Origin: Sweltsa coloradensis
Lineage: Eukaryota; Arthropoda; Insecta; Plecoptera; Chloroperlidae
DNA length: 64,000 bases
NCBI GenBank assembly: GCA_024449915.1
Contig: JAMZAV010000318.1
Coordinates: 310,001-374,000 of the forward strand
Direction of reading: 5' to 3'
Shown here: piece after piece, positions 1 through 12,291 of the stretch
Position numbering within the stretch: the stretch's first letter is position 1
Layout: each line of letters opens with the position of its first letter
Translations under genes and position numbers: made by a program
The notes under the pieces: generated by a model
Seen by the model: only the letters and a program-made list of their open reading frames with translations
The model's database searches: none
What the model was told of the DNA's origin: nothing

Positions 1-1195
1 AACCGAATTCTATTTTCTGTAAACTCGACATGTGTACATTGTAATTACTGAAGTTTTGTAATAAAGAGCATTTAAAAAAAAGTGTAATGAATTTACATGG
101 TATCTCCAAGGCGAAACTATCGCACCAGCAACGCTCGACAGCCGTTATATTTGGCACACCAGTTTAACCCGTAAAACCCCACTCCACCTGTTAGGTGTTC
201 ACGTCGTAAACTTAAAGTTTCGTACGCGTGAAATCCTCTGCAGTCAACTTTTACATCCAATTAAGATCGACTTAAATCTACACCACGATCTTCATGGGTA
301 AACTTCACACGAAGCGTGCCAAAACCACGAAAATAAAACACTTGGACCTCTTCGAAAAACATAAATATGCAAGGAAAAAAATTACCAAACAATGATAATT
401 ATTATTTGTCGGCCTGCTCACGCAAGCTTTGAAGAGATTTCCTGGCGTGATAGACGGGGAATATTTTAGAATATATGAGTAAAACTGAATATTATTTCGC
501 CGGGTACAAGACCGCCATGTGTAGATGTAATAAATCTCGATGAGAGGCGCTTGGCCTGCGGAGCGTGGCTATCGAGGAGAATACACAACGACTCCGGTGT
601 CATGAGGCCTGTACTTCCTTGCACGGCTTCGTTCCGCGGGGACGATACGTCGATTAGCCATGGATTAGCAGTCGGGAATAAACATACACAAAATATAATA
701 TGTATGTATTTAAAACAAAAAAATGGACAAGCAAAGCTTTGAAAATGAGACATGAACATTAGAAGACTTGGTGTCGACCATGGGAGAAGTGGCAGGAACA
801 TATAATATGAATATGTGATGTAGAAAAGGGAGATTTGCGCTGGGAAGAAGTAGAAGCAGGAAAAGATGGGAGGACACATAAGACCATGACATGAGCTGGT
901 GGGAAGAAGCAAGAAAGTAGAAGAAACAGCAGGAGAAGAAGGAATGGAATCTGAGGAGAAGAATAGGACATGACGGCCAAACTTTGTTTGCCCAAGAATA
1001 TATGTGGCTAGCCACCCCTGACCCGACTACGTTGTAAACAGGGAGTTAGAAATATATATTCAACTAAACAATTAAGAAATTAAAACTGTTTTCTAATTAA
1101 ACAAAATAGTTGCGAGTATAACTCGATTTGGTTCTTAGGGAAACACCACTGTAGGTGGAATTTATAATATTTAATACAATATAGAAATTAGAAAT
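1..1195. other. No recognised feature
   Basis: Unassigned sequence. A purine-rich stretch (about 800-970, many GAAGAAG runs) produces long minus-strand frames rich in F, S and L that look like composition artefacts. No splice-bounded exon or known repeat was recognised. Confidence 0.5.
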
Positions 1196-1199
1196 TAGA

Positions 1200-1290
1200 A
1201 AATCCAACTGGACCGGGGATAGAACCCGGGTCTCTTGCTGTCCGGGCCTAAGTGTTAACCACCATAGACAAACCTTGGTTGGAGTAACTT
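1200..1290 (-). repeat. tRNA-like SINE head fragment
   Basis: Read on the minus strand, a TGGTTAAC A-box-like block is followed by GGGTTCTATCCC, a good RNA polymerase III B box. It abuts the tail of another SINE (1293-1450), so the two retroelements are nested or adjacent. This is a SINE head and not a working tRNA gene, because no full cloverleaf can be drawn. Confidence 0.45.
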
Positions 1291-1292
1291 TT

Positions 1293-1450
1293 AAAATAAA
1301 TAAATAAATAATAAATAAATTGTATTTGGAGTCTTCCCACTCAGTTATATGAATGATTTTCAGTGGGGGAGAGTAAATCAAAGCGACTAAGCCAACCCTG
1401 TAGGCCCCGACGCAATCGACGAATGAGCGATAACCAACCAAAGATATCTG
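1293..1450 (-). mobile_element. SINE-A, 5'-truncated copy
   Basis: A TAAA-rich tail is followed by the reverse complement of the SINE-A tail and 3' body: CCCACTCAGTTATAT, a GTGGGG block, CCTGTAGGCCCCGACGC and GCGATAACCAACCAAAGAT. The copy stops about 150 bases into the element, so the tRNA head is missing. The 3' anchored truncation and A/T-rich tail are typical of reverse-transcribed elements. The intact copy at 34780-35158 shows the full structure. Confidence 0.8.
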
Positions 1451-1612
1451 ACGAACCCGTGGTCGTACATTTACTCGACCTCTTGTATTGGGGCGAATCA
1501 ACCCGAACAACAGGTCGATTAAACCGAGTTATTTTTACTTTTACAGACATTGGTTTTAGCTTGTTGGACAGTATTGTTTACAGTACAAGTTACTCGGCGG
1601 CTGCACGCCCAA

Positions 1613-2144
1613 CATACGGAAGCACAGTATAGAGTCGGGAACATGTGTAGGACACGGGAACATGCTCAACATGTGTACGGAAGCACAGTAGAGTCGGGAA
1701 CATGTGTAGGACACGGGAACATGCCCAACATGTGTACGGAAGCGCAGTAGAGTCGGGAACATGTGTAGGACACAGGAACATGCTCAACATGTGTACGGAA
1801 GCACGGTAGAGTCGGGAACATGTGTAGGACACGGGAACATGCTCAACATGTGTACGGAAGCGCAGTAGAGTCGGGAACATGTGTAGGACACGGGAACATG
1901 CTCAACATGTGTACGGAAGCGCAGTAGAGTCGGGAACATGTGTAGGACACGGGAACATGCTCAACATGTGTACGGAAGCACAGTAGAGTCGGGAACATGT
2001 GTAGGACACGGGAACATGCCCAACATGTGTACGGAAGCACAGTAGAGTCGGTAACATGTGTAGGACACGGGAACATGCTCAACATGTGTACGGAAGCGCA
2101 TTAGAGTCGGGAACATGTGTAGGACACGGGAACATGCTCAACAT
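1613..2144. repeat. 59-bp tandem repeat, about 9 copies
   Basis: The motif AGAGTCGGGAACATGTGTAG recurs at 1631, 1690, 1749, 1808, 1867, 1926, 1985, 2044 and 2103, a fixed 59-base step with few differences. Each unit also contains ACATGCTCAACATGTG, so it carries short palindromic pieces. Open frames on both strands through the array (for example MCRTREHAQHVYGS) are repeat artefacts. The homogeneity implies recent expansion or ongoing homogenisation. Confidence 0.95.
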
Positions 2145-2344
2145 AACAGTTAACGCACGCCACGACTTATCACACAGTGAAACATACAGGAGTTGCCATC
2201 CTGAGCCAAGAGGCAAAGAAATTGTAAAAGGTCCCGCTTTTAACCCTTTCGTCCCCACCGTAGCCATTATGAAAAAATGGTAAATTTTTGGGTTTTAGGT
2301 TTGAAACCACATTTTGTTTGGTAAATAAAAATAAAACAATCCTC

Positions 2345-2710
2345 CCCGCCCCCCTCAATTCAATGGGACGAATAGTGCTTTTTTAAGAGAAGATTGAAAA
2401 TACGCATCTAGTAAAAAAGGTAAAAACGGAAAATGTTTGGTTAATCCCGGAAATGTAATAAATTTCCAGTAATGTTGTTATTTGAGATACACAAAACAAG
2501 ATATGCAAAAACAAAATCGGAAAAGAATCTAGTTTTAGGAATGCACTTCAAATTTTAAATTAAACCAAAAATGAAGATTTTATTCAATATCCAAAATTTC
2601 CCGAAAATACATTGTAAAAAATCAAAAAAATCCAAAATTCTTATGAAAGAATAAGAATTTTAATTGGATTATTACAATTACCTAAATATCAATTTAATTC
2701 GTGAATAAAG
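2345..2710 (+). repeat. Dispersed repeat R3, copy a
   Basis: AT-rich, non-coding block matching 8170-8545 in the same orientation. Shared landmarks in order: GATTGAAAATAC, CATCT, AAAAAAGG, CCCGGAAA, ATTTGAGATAC, TTTTAGGAATG, AAAATGAAG and ATCAATTTAATTC. Identity is moderate, suggesting an old family. No terminal repeats were seen. Confidence 0.65.
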
Positions 2711-3714
2711 GGACTTACAAACACGTTTACAAATAAAATATACCGCATAGTAAACATTTTGATGAATGAGTGCATGATATGAATCCCAGCCAACAAATCA
2801 TTGGATAAACACGATGAACCAATTGCAGATGGTTTTAAGTTTCTACGCCCGTTATTATTAATATTCACGACCGTCATGATTTGTTAAAAACAATAACTGC
2901 CGGTGAAGGAATAACCGCTGTGTATGGGAAGGCAACCTCTAAATAGACAATATGTCAGTCAACATGTTGATAAGTTATACGTGCTTTGACATTCGTTGGA
3001 CATTCTTTAACTCAAAATAAACAAGTGAAAGGACATTCACTTGAAACAAGTAACACCATCTGGTATGGATAACCATTGGTTGTACTAGTTATAGAACTGA
3101 TGTCATCAAAAACACAATACATTTCTGGAGCAAGTTCCATATACTGACATATTTTTATATAGTTGGTTGTGCGTAAGCATTAAGTAAGCGAAAATATATT
3201 TTTGATTGGTAAACTGCCTGTCTGGCATCTGGTTGGTGCTGTGCGGGCAGTTCTGAAAGTAGTGCAGCAGCTGGCCAGAGAACGTGACTTTCCACCGATC
3301 TAGCTGACATTAAAACTTAAAGCAATCAATGGCCGTCTGAGTGTGAGGTGTAGGACCGTGCAGCTATTACGCGCAACCCTATAACAACTAAACTGCGAGA
3401 CACGGTCCTAACTTGCATATACTGCGCACGAAAATAGCTTTGGAAGGGTTCAGGACTTGTAATAACATTTGTGAATTTCTTCGAGCTAGTAGGGGGTAAG
3501 TTTTTTATTTGGGAATAAGTCTTCAAGGAAGCGGAAACATAGGGCTCTCCAGTAACACTTCAAGTAATTATTTTTAAATAATTTAAAAAAATAATTAATT
3601 TTCAGAGTTTTGGATTTTTTTCAAATTTCTAAATTTTACCACATTTGTAGATTGAGCATTAAATTGAACATAAAATATTTCAAATTTACGACAGCAGAGC
3701 TGTCCATGTATGCT
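2711..3714. other. No recognised feature
   Basis: AT-rich unassigned sequence. I see no splice-bounded coding segment, RNA gene or repeat with a second copy in this window. Confidence 0.5.
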
Positions 3715-3999
3715 TTATTGACAACTATGTCATCATGGCCGAGCAAGATTGTCGAGGAAGAATAAAAGATAATGTAGTGTTTGGCAAATTGAAATATCTC
3801 GATGGTGGAGGTGCCGGGTCCATAAAATTGCATATTTTGAAAATGCTAGCCCCGCCCCCTGACTTCAAGGGTCATCACAACCATTCTGTACTATCGTTGT
3901 AGAAGGGCAATGTCAACAAAAGTAAAAAACATGTCATGCATTCCGAGGTTGTGTGCGGTTTTCATCTAGAAACGCACACACGGACATATTGTAAGATAC
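3715..3999 (-). mobile_element. Element R1 copy a, left part
   Basis: Minus-strand copy of R1: the reverse complement carries the GGCACCTCCACCA core (about 3803-3818), the block before it that reads like ACAATGT...GTTGACATTGC in other copies, and a CGCACACACGGAC block near 3973. The copy breaks at 3999. A short piece resembling its missing end (GGGAGCTACCTCCCT) lies at 6190-6205, beyond a 2183-bp segment, so R1 appears to have been split by an insertion. Confidence 0.6.
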
Positions 4000-4048
4000 T
4001 GTCAGGGTTGGAGCTGCCTACCGACTCCATATCGATAAATTCGGGTAT

Positions 4049-4222
4049 ATAGCTCATTTGCATACTAACGTATTAGAGGATAGCTCATTTCCATATCAAC
4101 TTAGGGATAGCTCATCTGCATACTAACGTATTAGAGGGTAGCTCATTTCCATATCAACTTAGGGATAGCTCATCTGCATACTAACGTATTAGAGGATAGC
4201 TCATTTCCATATCAACTTAGGG
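4049..4222. repeat. 58-bp tandem repeat, 3 copies
   Basis: ATAGCTCAT starts recur at 4049, 4107 and 4165 with a decayed fourth at 4223. Each unit consists of two related sub-units of 31 and 27 bases, one with TGCATACTAACGTATTAGAG and the other with TTCCATATCAACTTAGGG. This is a higher-order repeat near the left edge of the putative inserted segment. Confidence 0.9.
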
Positions 4223-5319
4223 ATTACTCTTCTGCATTTCAACCGTTTGATTGAATATTAATATTGATTAATAATAATCAATCACCAATGAGTATATGGA
4301 CCTAGAGACCGAGTTACAGGTGTGTAGATGCCTTCAAGGTTATAGAATCTGGGAGAAGCTTGTTCGGCGAGGGAATAGGCAGTCAGGCGTACTGTGTACG
4401 AGTAGATAATTGGTCTTCACTGTGACAGTTCAAAGGAACAGAATTCACAACCCCGCCATCCGTCTCGAATTTTAGCTAGCGAAGTCTTGCAGTGGACGTC
4501 CAAAATGCCATGTCGACGAGACACATTAGTGTGCATGGGCAAACATCAAGTTAAATACCCAATCTAAACTCAGTTCTTGGTACAGTGATGTGTCGCAGTA
4601 ACAACAAAACTAGTCTGGTCCAGATAGGGGGGTAACTTGGCTTCAGGCCAGAAGGTCCTAAGTCCACTGTTTAAAAGCATTGAGAGAAAATATCAAGTTG
4701 AACAGCACAGAGTAGATAGTCGTTGGATTCGAAGAAAACTAGATACGTCACAAGAGTGGGGGTGAAAACAGTGAGAAGTTGCAGCGCCATGCGCTTGCAA
4801 CAAGACAGTTGGGTTGAAGCAAGTTAGAGTTGTAGGTGGGTTGTGAGTAGGTGTGGTGGCCTATCGGGCGTGTGGACAGTTCCTAAGTAGGGGGCAACCA
4901 GGCCTGTCATATAAGCAGGATGGAGTCGGTAGCATAATTTTAGGGGGCACTTATGAAAGACGGGACATAAGTTGTTTTACGTTGTGAAGGTAATAATGAA
5001 GTTTCTTGATGTATAATGAGTGAAATATCGAAGTACATGATAATTAAATATCAATTTTGATTGTGTAAACATAATACGTGGGCTAATCTTGAATAGCAAG
5101 TGTGAAGAGTGTGTCAAATCTAACAAATGTAATTAATTGTAAGAAAAACAGTAAAGTTAGAGGTACTGAAGAAAATTCAATCATCTGTAATCAATCGTTC
5201 ATCAACGCGTCAACCGCGAGTGGGACTATTGTCCAAAGTACGTAACGTCGTGATACCGCGAGTGGGGCCAGTTGCCTAATCGTGCGATAACCATCCGAGC
5301 TACCGCGAAGACAGCGAGT

Positions 5320-5440
5320 TCATCCGATACATCGTGTTTAGAGGCAAAGCTAAACAGACAAGAATCTTAATTACCAATAAACAATCATAATATCATCCGT
5401 TACATCGTGTTTAGAAGCAAAGCTAAACAGACAAGAATCC
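5320..5440. repeat. 73-bp direct duplication with hairpin
   Basis: CATCCG(A/T)TACATCGTGTTTAG occurs at 5321 and again at 5394. Each copy contains GTTTAG-(8)-CTAAAC, a perfect 6-bp stem. The copies differ by few bases. Confidence 0.8.
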
Positions 5441-6182
5441 CACAGCGAACTTCAATTAGGAGTCGAGGATTACGCCAGCGGACAGGAAGATCAACATCAA
5501 GACAACGCGTCGATAAATAGTGCGCCATAATTACAAGTTACGTGTGAATAATGATGCATATCATTATGATGGGCAATTAGTGAAAGTTAATAAACCAACA
5601 ATAAAAATCAACGAACGAAAAGTACAGCGACAATAAACATTGGATAAGAGCTACATAAGGATAAGTACATGTCTCTGACATAACAAGTAATCTTACCAAT
5701 TCTGTCAAAAACCTCTAATTTTAGTAATAGTACATAAGTTAGGACAAAGAGCTCTTAGGTAGGAAACCAGCCATGTTTTAATGTATCACCATAACCAAAC
5801 GCAAAAATATTAACTTTGAGGTTTCAAACGTAACAACATATTATCATTTTAAATAGCAACCCTACAAAATTCCCACAGTAGCTACCAATTAGCCTGTAGG
5901 TATAGATGCTGACAAGGAGCCTAGCCGTCGGCAGTGACAACGGGAGGACTGAGATACAGCAGAGAAAGAGGTAAATAAAGGTGATAAAGGATCTTACAAA
6001 CCTTGTTTATGTAAATATTCCTGATGACCTAATTGTCGGTTAGATAATTAATTAAGAGAATTAATTACAATATAAAATTGAAGCTTAGGGCTCCTGTGTG
6101 AAACGATTGAGCTAGTTAAAATATTTATGTAAATTTGTGCAGCGAGTACCAAAGCCGGGCACAGCAGGGCTCGACTGTCACA

Positions 6183-6212
6183 ATACATCGGGGAGCTACC
6201 TCCCTAAAGTAT
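6183..6212 (-). mobile_element. Element R1 copy a, right end
   Basis: ATAC repeats the target sequence at 3996-3999, followed by GGGAGCTACCTCCCT, resembling the GCGAAGCTCCTTC end of other R1 copies (for example 39560). It is read as the displaced end of the copy at 3715-3999. The match is short. Confidence 0.4.
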
Positions 6213-6971
6213 GTATACTTTGTACTGAGTAGTGCGTTGGATTATTGGCCAACCATCTATATACTAAGATTGAATTTATTATTATGAACGAATTCACGAA
6301 AAAGCCATCTTTAAAGTAGGCCTGTGAAAGAATATCTAAGAAAAATTGCATATTGAAGAAGAAAATTCAAGAGGGAAGAAAGAATAGATAGAGATATAGA
6401 GAGCAAGTATTCATAAATGTAAATATATTCCAATGATATCGAAATCAAACTAGAGAAGAAGAAAGTTATAAAAAGAGTGAATTCACCGATGAAATACACA
6501 TATTCAAATCAGTCATCTTTCTAATTGACAACGAAATGAATTCTTCAAAATTTCGGTAAGTTTAGTTTTCCAGATCAATAAAGGTCTACAATGAAACGAT
6601 TCTCAAGATTTCAGTTTCGTTCTACATACATGTCGTGGTTTGATCAAGTACAAGTAAAGTAATGGTTTGAAGGCCTAAGCAGGTATAACGTGCATTTTTC
6701 AGTTAGATTTTCTTTCTAGTAGTCAAACTGTGTCAAGCTATAATTTAGGACTCGATGGCATACACGGCGTTTCGGACATAACCTTGAGTACTTGACAAGT
6801 ATTTCCTCTCTAATTTCGCAAGAGCGGTTTCAGTATTGAAATCACTTTCTGTTTCTCATCTCCGAGAGTCAGGGCCAAGAAGTTTCACCAGGACAACGCT
6901 CGCACTTATTGATGGTCTAAATATAGACGCGTTCTGTCAACTCCTGCCAAAATATGGATACAGAAACTGCA
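6213..6971. other. No recognised feature
   Basis: AT-rich; a GA-rich patch lies at about 6330-6480. Nothing coding or repeated elsewhere was recognised. Confidence 0.5.
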
Positions 6972-7036
6972 ACTCACACTCACTCACTCACTTACTCACT
7001 CACTCACCCACTCACTCATTCACTCACTCACTCACA
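6972..7036. repeat. CTCA microsatellite
   Basis: Near-perfect run of the tetranucleotide CTCA with a few substitutions. It explains the SHSLTHLLTHSPTHS reading on the plus strand. Confidence 0.95.
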
Positions 7037-8169
7037 CGCCCATGGTTCCCATGCAACGCCATCATGTCAACTCTGAAAGATTCCAGGAAGAGATTGTAAA
7101 AATTCAACACCAAGATAAAACGAAAACACATTATAATCTAAAATCGTGAAGCTGCTATGAATACTGCGAAATTTACGTTAGCAAATGTTTAATGAATCAT
7201 ATTTCAAACGTGATAGAGAAGAAAATACAAATTTGGACATTGGTCTTTTTATGTAGAATTAATAAAGTGCAGGTTCCAAAATGTGTCAGTTTTATTATTA
7301 TAGTTATACAATAAATGCGGCTTGTTTTATGGAAAAATTTAGATTATTTAAAATTCTACACAAACAAATCCAAAAACAATTCGTACGAATTATCATCATG
7401 CCTACCCCTTGAAAAATTTAACAATTATGCTGAATACGCAAAGTTTTAATAGGGGGTTAGATACAATTTGGTTACTTTTGGGTTCGCGTTTCATGCAAGC
7501 AGTTTAATACATTATGTTTGGTTAAGATTCTGGGTTCGAATTCAGGTTCGCCTCCCTGAGCCTCAGCAATGAAGATGGACGACAACGTTGAAGCCGGATG
7601 TGACTATACCTCCACATCGGTGACCCTTTGACCTACTAGAAGGAACCCAACATGTCAATCATTAGACCTAGCCCACTACGAATCCACCCAATAACAAGCT
7701 TGCTTGGGAAAAATCTAGCCAATAGCGAATCATCTTACAAACAGCTTCGCCGACTTGTTTTCGTAAGGAAATCTGTCAGTTTTTATATCCGGAGTTGTTT
7801 TTCTGAAATCCGCACAAAGATTTCTCACCCTTTGGCTTAAAAAGTGAGAAAAATATTATGTAATCTGAATTCCCGACGTACTACCTAGCTGGAAAACGTA
7901 ATCAGAGTTAAGCTTCAGTGTTTCACAAACTCAGTGTCAAAATTTAATTAAAAACATCTAATAACGTCTGTGAAGTTTCTTTACATGGTTACACAATAGA
8001 ATTTATAACAATGTCAAGTGATTGTGTGGGTTTTTGTGATTAAACTAATGCAACGATCAACTAACTAGACACAGGAGTGCTGCGGTAGCTAAAGAGTAGC
8101 CTACAGTTACATCCGGATAAAAGAGTGTTTTCAATTTGACCCCAACTTTGTTTCCGTGCATGAAAAATA
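7037..8169. other. No recognised gene
   Basis: Mostly AT-rich. GGGTTCGAATTC near 7532 resembles a B box, but no A box lies at the right distance, so I do not call a tRNA-like element. No exon recognised. Confidence 0.5.
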
Positions 8170-8545
8170 AATATATTTTTTCCCATCCCGTTTGGACCAA
8201 AAGTGCCTTTTTAGAGTAGATTGAAAATACACATCTGCAAAAAAGGCTAAAAATGGGAAAAAATTTGTTTGTCCCGGAAAAGTAATATATTTCTATTGTT
8301 GCTACTATTTGAGATACAAAAAAATATAAAATATGCAAATAAATTCAGAAGAAATCTTGTTTTAGGAATGTACATAAATTTACATTTTACCTAAAATGAA
8401 GCTTTAATTCAAAATCCAAAATTTTCAAAATGTCCTTAAAAAACGGATAAAAAATATTTGAAAAACACAAAAAATAGTAATTTGAAATTATTGCTTAAAA
8501 TAACTTAATTTTGATCAATTTAATTCAGTATTGAAAGGTTTAAAA
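8170..8545 (+). repeat. Dispersed repeat R3, copy b
   Basis: Second copy of the repeat at 2345-2710, same orientation and same order of landmarks (AGATTGAAAATACACATCT, AAAAAAGGCTAAAAATGG, CCCGGAAA, TTTGAGATAC, TTTTAGGAATG). The copies differ by many substitutions and small indels. Confidence 0.65.
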
Positions 8546-9336
8546 ACAAAGGATGGATTTAAAGGAGTGTGGATTAGAAGAGAGTGGGTAGGAATTAGGA
8601 TAAATAGCAGCACCGTTGTTAAAATTATTTTATGAAAAATATCATCTTTAAATTATAATTTCTAGTTGAACTCATTCCAAGTTAGACCTCTTAGCATGCT
8701 GCAGTTTACGAGGAGATTAGGGACAATATCCGTATCCGGGAGGTTATGGCTAATGTATGCTGTGTCAGTTTCTGCATCCTAGATAACACATGGATAAAAG
8801 CGGCTAAATAAATTGGTCCCTTTGCTCGCGAGCACAAATACAGAGTGCTGACGAGAATGCTGACGAGTCACGAGCGACGCCCTGTGCTGTGTCAGCATTC
8901 TGGGGGACTGTGATTAATCGCTGTGTTTGATCATACAATGGCCTGATACATTTCACACCAATCAAACTAATTTGTATTTCGCAAACATCATTGTTTTTAA
9001 ATCAAATTATGAGTGAAAATCACCACTACAGCACAAATGTTATAAACGTATATCCTATATAATATTCAATTCTAAGTTTAGAGAATGACAACGATAAAAT
9101 ACGCCCAGTGCCGCGCGTGTTGGCTATTTCTTACACACCATTGAGGAATCACTACTTTGCCAATTTCAAGTTCTCTGAAACAACAATAAAAGAGAAAATG
9201 GCAATGAAAACTACAGCCAAGCCAACACTCGACAACACTTCACGAAACTTGAAGCCTCCAAGAACTGATGTACCATAACGTTGAGTATTTTAGTGGGGAT
9301 ATTGTACTCAATGGTAGTACAACAGTGTATACTACT
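8546..9336. other. Unassigned; contains an inverted repeat
   Basis: AGAATGCTGAC (8854-8864) and GTCAGCATTCT (8891-8901) form a perfect 11-bp inverted repeat with a 26-base loop. It lies in a locally GC-richer patch (about 8820-8930) with no coding signal. The remainder is unremarkable. Confidence 0.55.
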
Positions 9337-9740
9337 AGGAAAACGCTAAAGTCCCGTCGCGTTGTTAAGCAAGCACCGGTACGTGCAACAACGACCCAAG
9401 TACGACATTCCCATAATGTTACATACCAATAAGTCTTTAAGGTCTTGACCGATTTAGCTGAAAATTTGTTAAATAGGAGAGAATGTTGTACTTATTGACC
9501 CTGCAAAATTTCATAACGATCGAAACATTAAAAAAAAAAAATTTTTAATTTAAAATTTTTTATAACCAACGATCGGATTTTGTTCAAAAACTATACAGCA
9601 ACCCGCCTAGGTGGTATGTACATGTGTGAAAAATTTCAGGTCGATCAGAGAAACGGTGCGACCTGTATCGAAGCAGTAACAGAAAAAAACCAGACATTCG
9701 AGCCATAAGAGTCAAGTGGAGACGCTCGCTACGCTCGCTC
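9337..9740 (+). mobile_element. Element R2, copy a
   Basis: Begins ACTAGGAAAACGCTAAAGTC and ends in a CGCTCGCTACGCTCGCTC block near 9724. The interior is non-coding, with AAAATTTCATAACGATCG and AAAAATTTCAGGTCGATC blocks typical of the family. Other copies are at 43190-43685, 53420-53690, 56865-57325 and 59631-60400. No transposase is present, so it would be non-autonomous. Confidence 0.6.
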
Positions 9741-12024
9741 AACTACACTATATGCATTGCATCAATTGTTATTTCTTGTATTTGTTAAATATTGTTTTAA
9801 CTTTGCTTCTAGCAGCCTGTTGAGGAATATTAACGTTCAGAAGCAACAAACAAACAATAGTTTTTTTATTTAGCCCGAAATACCAACTAAAACTGATAAT
9901 TGAACTGCCATGAGTTGATTGATAGTGTTTAAAAACTATTTCAAACAATAAATCGGTATTGGTAGCAAACTGCCAAGGAAATTCTGGTCTCACATAGGGC
10001 ATACTTGCTTTTCTTCTTACTTATTTTCTTGCAATTCATAACATTTTAGACAGCAAATTAGTTTTCAAACACATTTCTTTTGATATTTTGCAGCACAAAA
10101 CCAAGGCAGGTAACATTTCATCTTGAACTTGTCTAGAATTTCACGCCTTCACGTAACGAAACGCACATGAATATTGCACTGTTTGAAGGCGCGCGTCGCA
10201 TATTATGAATAACTTACGACGTCTATGCGAAAAAGTAACAAATTTGAGATCCTCTATCATGAGCCTGTCAGAATACGCGTCGGAGTTTGAAAAAGAGATA
10301 ATACGTTCCACAGAACAACCGCTTAAATTTTAAAATGCAGTTGCATAAGTAAATCGTTAACAAAGAACTTCGCATAACCAGTTCTAGAACTAACATTCTT
10401 GGTAGTTTAAGGAACCATTTGCAACCAGTCTCTTGACTATTACTGATTATTAAAATATATTATAGTGGGTAGACTATAAAATATCTAAAATACGATTTTG
10501 GATTTTCAATAATTCAACCTATGTAATGGCAGAATTACTTATATTTCCATGTAGTTTCAAGATAATATGTGTTTTCTAGTTCGTGTCTCCCCTTACGTTC
10601 CTCCCCTTGGAAAGAAGTATACATGGTGGTAATTCACACTTATAGAAAATATTTTGGAAGATTCCTATGTACTTGACATGGGCACTGATAACTCTACTGT
10701 TGAGTGCCCTATAACAACACCAACTAACTAACTAGTTATGCCATATAATTTTATTCACACAATCTATTTTTTCATAAACCATGATATGTGATAATAACGT
10801 CTGTATTAAAAAATTGTCAGTCAACTGTACAAAGTCCATGAAAACCAATATTACCATATGAACAAACTCGTCAGCTTTTAAAAGTATAGGCCTTTTTGAT
10901 TTACATCGTTCTCATTCATTCATTTACAATTCATCTATCATTCATTACCAAAAAATTCACCTCTTCATTTAAACAATTTTTAGTATCAAGAATAAATAAA
11001 TCCATGGATAAAACCACCAATACAAAGAGTACATTTTGTAAGGAAAACAACCAAAATGAAACAAGTTTATAACCCCTTCCAATTCACACACTATTATCGT
11101 CACGATAAACCTCTCAACAACACGCAGTCCCAGTCTCAGGGCATACAACTTCTTACCCGGACTTCCATTAAATATTCAGGCAATCTGCTCGAAAGCGAAA
11201 CTGTAGTGAATAATGTATTGTCTAATGTCGTCGCATCACTAACTTCCCTCAATGTGGCCTACGTTGCGACTTGCGAGCACTTTTTCAAACATTTCCCAGG
11301 CATACATATTTGATAAGTCCCTCGTTAAAGACGGGGACATATTTATCACGAGTGCGCAGTCAAGTTTCCTGGAACAATGGCCGCCGAGATGGATTGCGCT
11401 GGTGCGGATTCAAAGAGCGCTCGGTAACTGATTATTTTAATGGCGGCGATGCGAATCTTGAGGTGGTAATAACCAGGCTTTCAGCTTTCAGACTTGAGCG
11501 CGAGATGTTGCACATTGTGTCGAGGCGACTCACGGAGACGCGAGATGTGGACAGAAAGCAAAGCTGTACACTGTGGAAAACGTTATATTATAAGTCAAAG
11601 GGATCCAACTAAAATACTTTTGTAAAGTAGGTTTACACGTTACAACATGTAGATTCGTCTACTCCTAATCAACATATATACAATATGCGGATAAAGTGTT
11701 TACTATAATGTATTGTTATGTCGATTGCCCAAGTTGAGAGATCTTTTGGAACCCCTAATTTCACATAATTTTGATTAATTATTATTTAAAGGAGAATGTA
11801 AACTTTGATCTGTGTGGTAATTTTTCACAAAAAATAACAAGATTTGGAATTGACGTCAAAATCAAAACGTTCCTACAAATAATCATCAACCGAAGGTCCA
11901 CATTTCACCTCAATATAATAATACACATACTATTCCACTTAAAAGTGACTTTGGTCCGCAGCACAATAATTAACTTTAAAACAAAAATTTAAATTTGTCA
12001 TGCTATGTATTGCTATGAGTTTTG
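9741..12024. other. No recognised feature
   Basis: Long unassigned stretch. Plus-strand frames at about 11056-11612 encode unremarkable peptides without clear splice boundaries or recognisable motifs, and I do not call them genes. Confidence 0.45.
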
Positions 12025-12085
12025 GCGATGATTCCTGCTTTGTAAATCAATTTTTATAACTGAAAATATACTAAATTAAATAAAT
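12025..12085 (+). repeat. Retroelement 3' tail (type T)
   Basis: CTTTGTAAATCA followed by TTTTTATAACTGA and an A/T-rich TAAATAAATA tail. Matches the tails at 24443, 47095, 29085 (minus) and 19200 (minus). Only the 3' end is present. Confidence 0.6.
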
Positions 12086-12221
12086 ATATAAAAAGATGGC
12101 AAGGCGAGGAAGTTTCAGGAGAGCACACAGTGAAGTGATGTGCATGAGATGGAGAGTTGAAGAGAGCTATGAATGTATTCCAGGGTAGGGTAGGAACTCT
12201 GGTTTCTATACAGTCATGAAG

Positions 12222-12222
<1 letters not shown>

Positions 12223-12291
<69 letters not shown>

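Larger units (their letters stand above)
4000..6182. mobile_element. Candidate solo LTR or similar insertion
   Basis: The segment starts TGTCAGGG, ends CTGTCACA (TG...CA termini) and is flanked by ATAC on both sides (3996-3999 and 6183-6186), as after integrase-type insertion. It interrupts an R1 copy. It contains a TATA-like CATATAAG near 4907, AATAAA motifs in the last third (for example near 5966), a 58-bp tandem repeat and a 73-bp duplication. No gag or pol coding sequence is visible, which fits a solo LTR, though 2.2 kb is long for one. A non-autonomous element is the alternative. Confidence 0.4.

Noticed and set aside
466..1015. Long overlapping minus-strand frames rich in F, S, L and Y
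   Set aside because: They arise from a purine-rich plus strand. Several frames are open together and no splice signal or domain is seen.
6836..7099. Ser/Thr/His-rich frame
   Set aside because: Translation of the CTCA microsatellite.
7500..7560. tRNA-like B box GGGTTCGAATTC
   Set aside because: No A box at proper distance and no cloverleaf.
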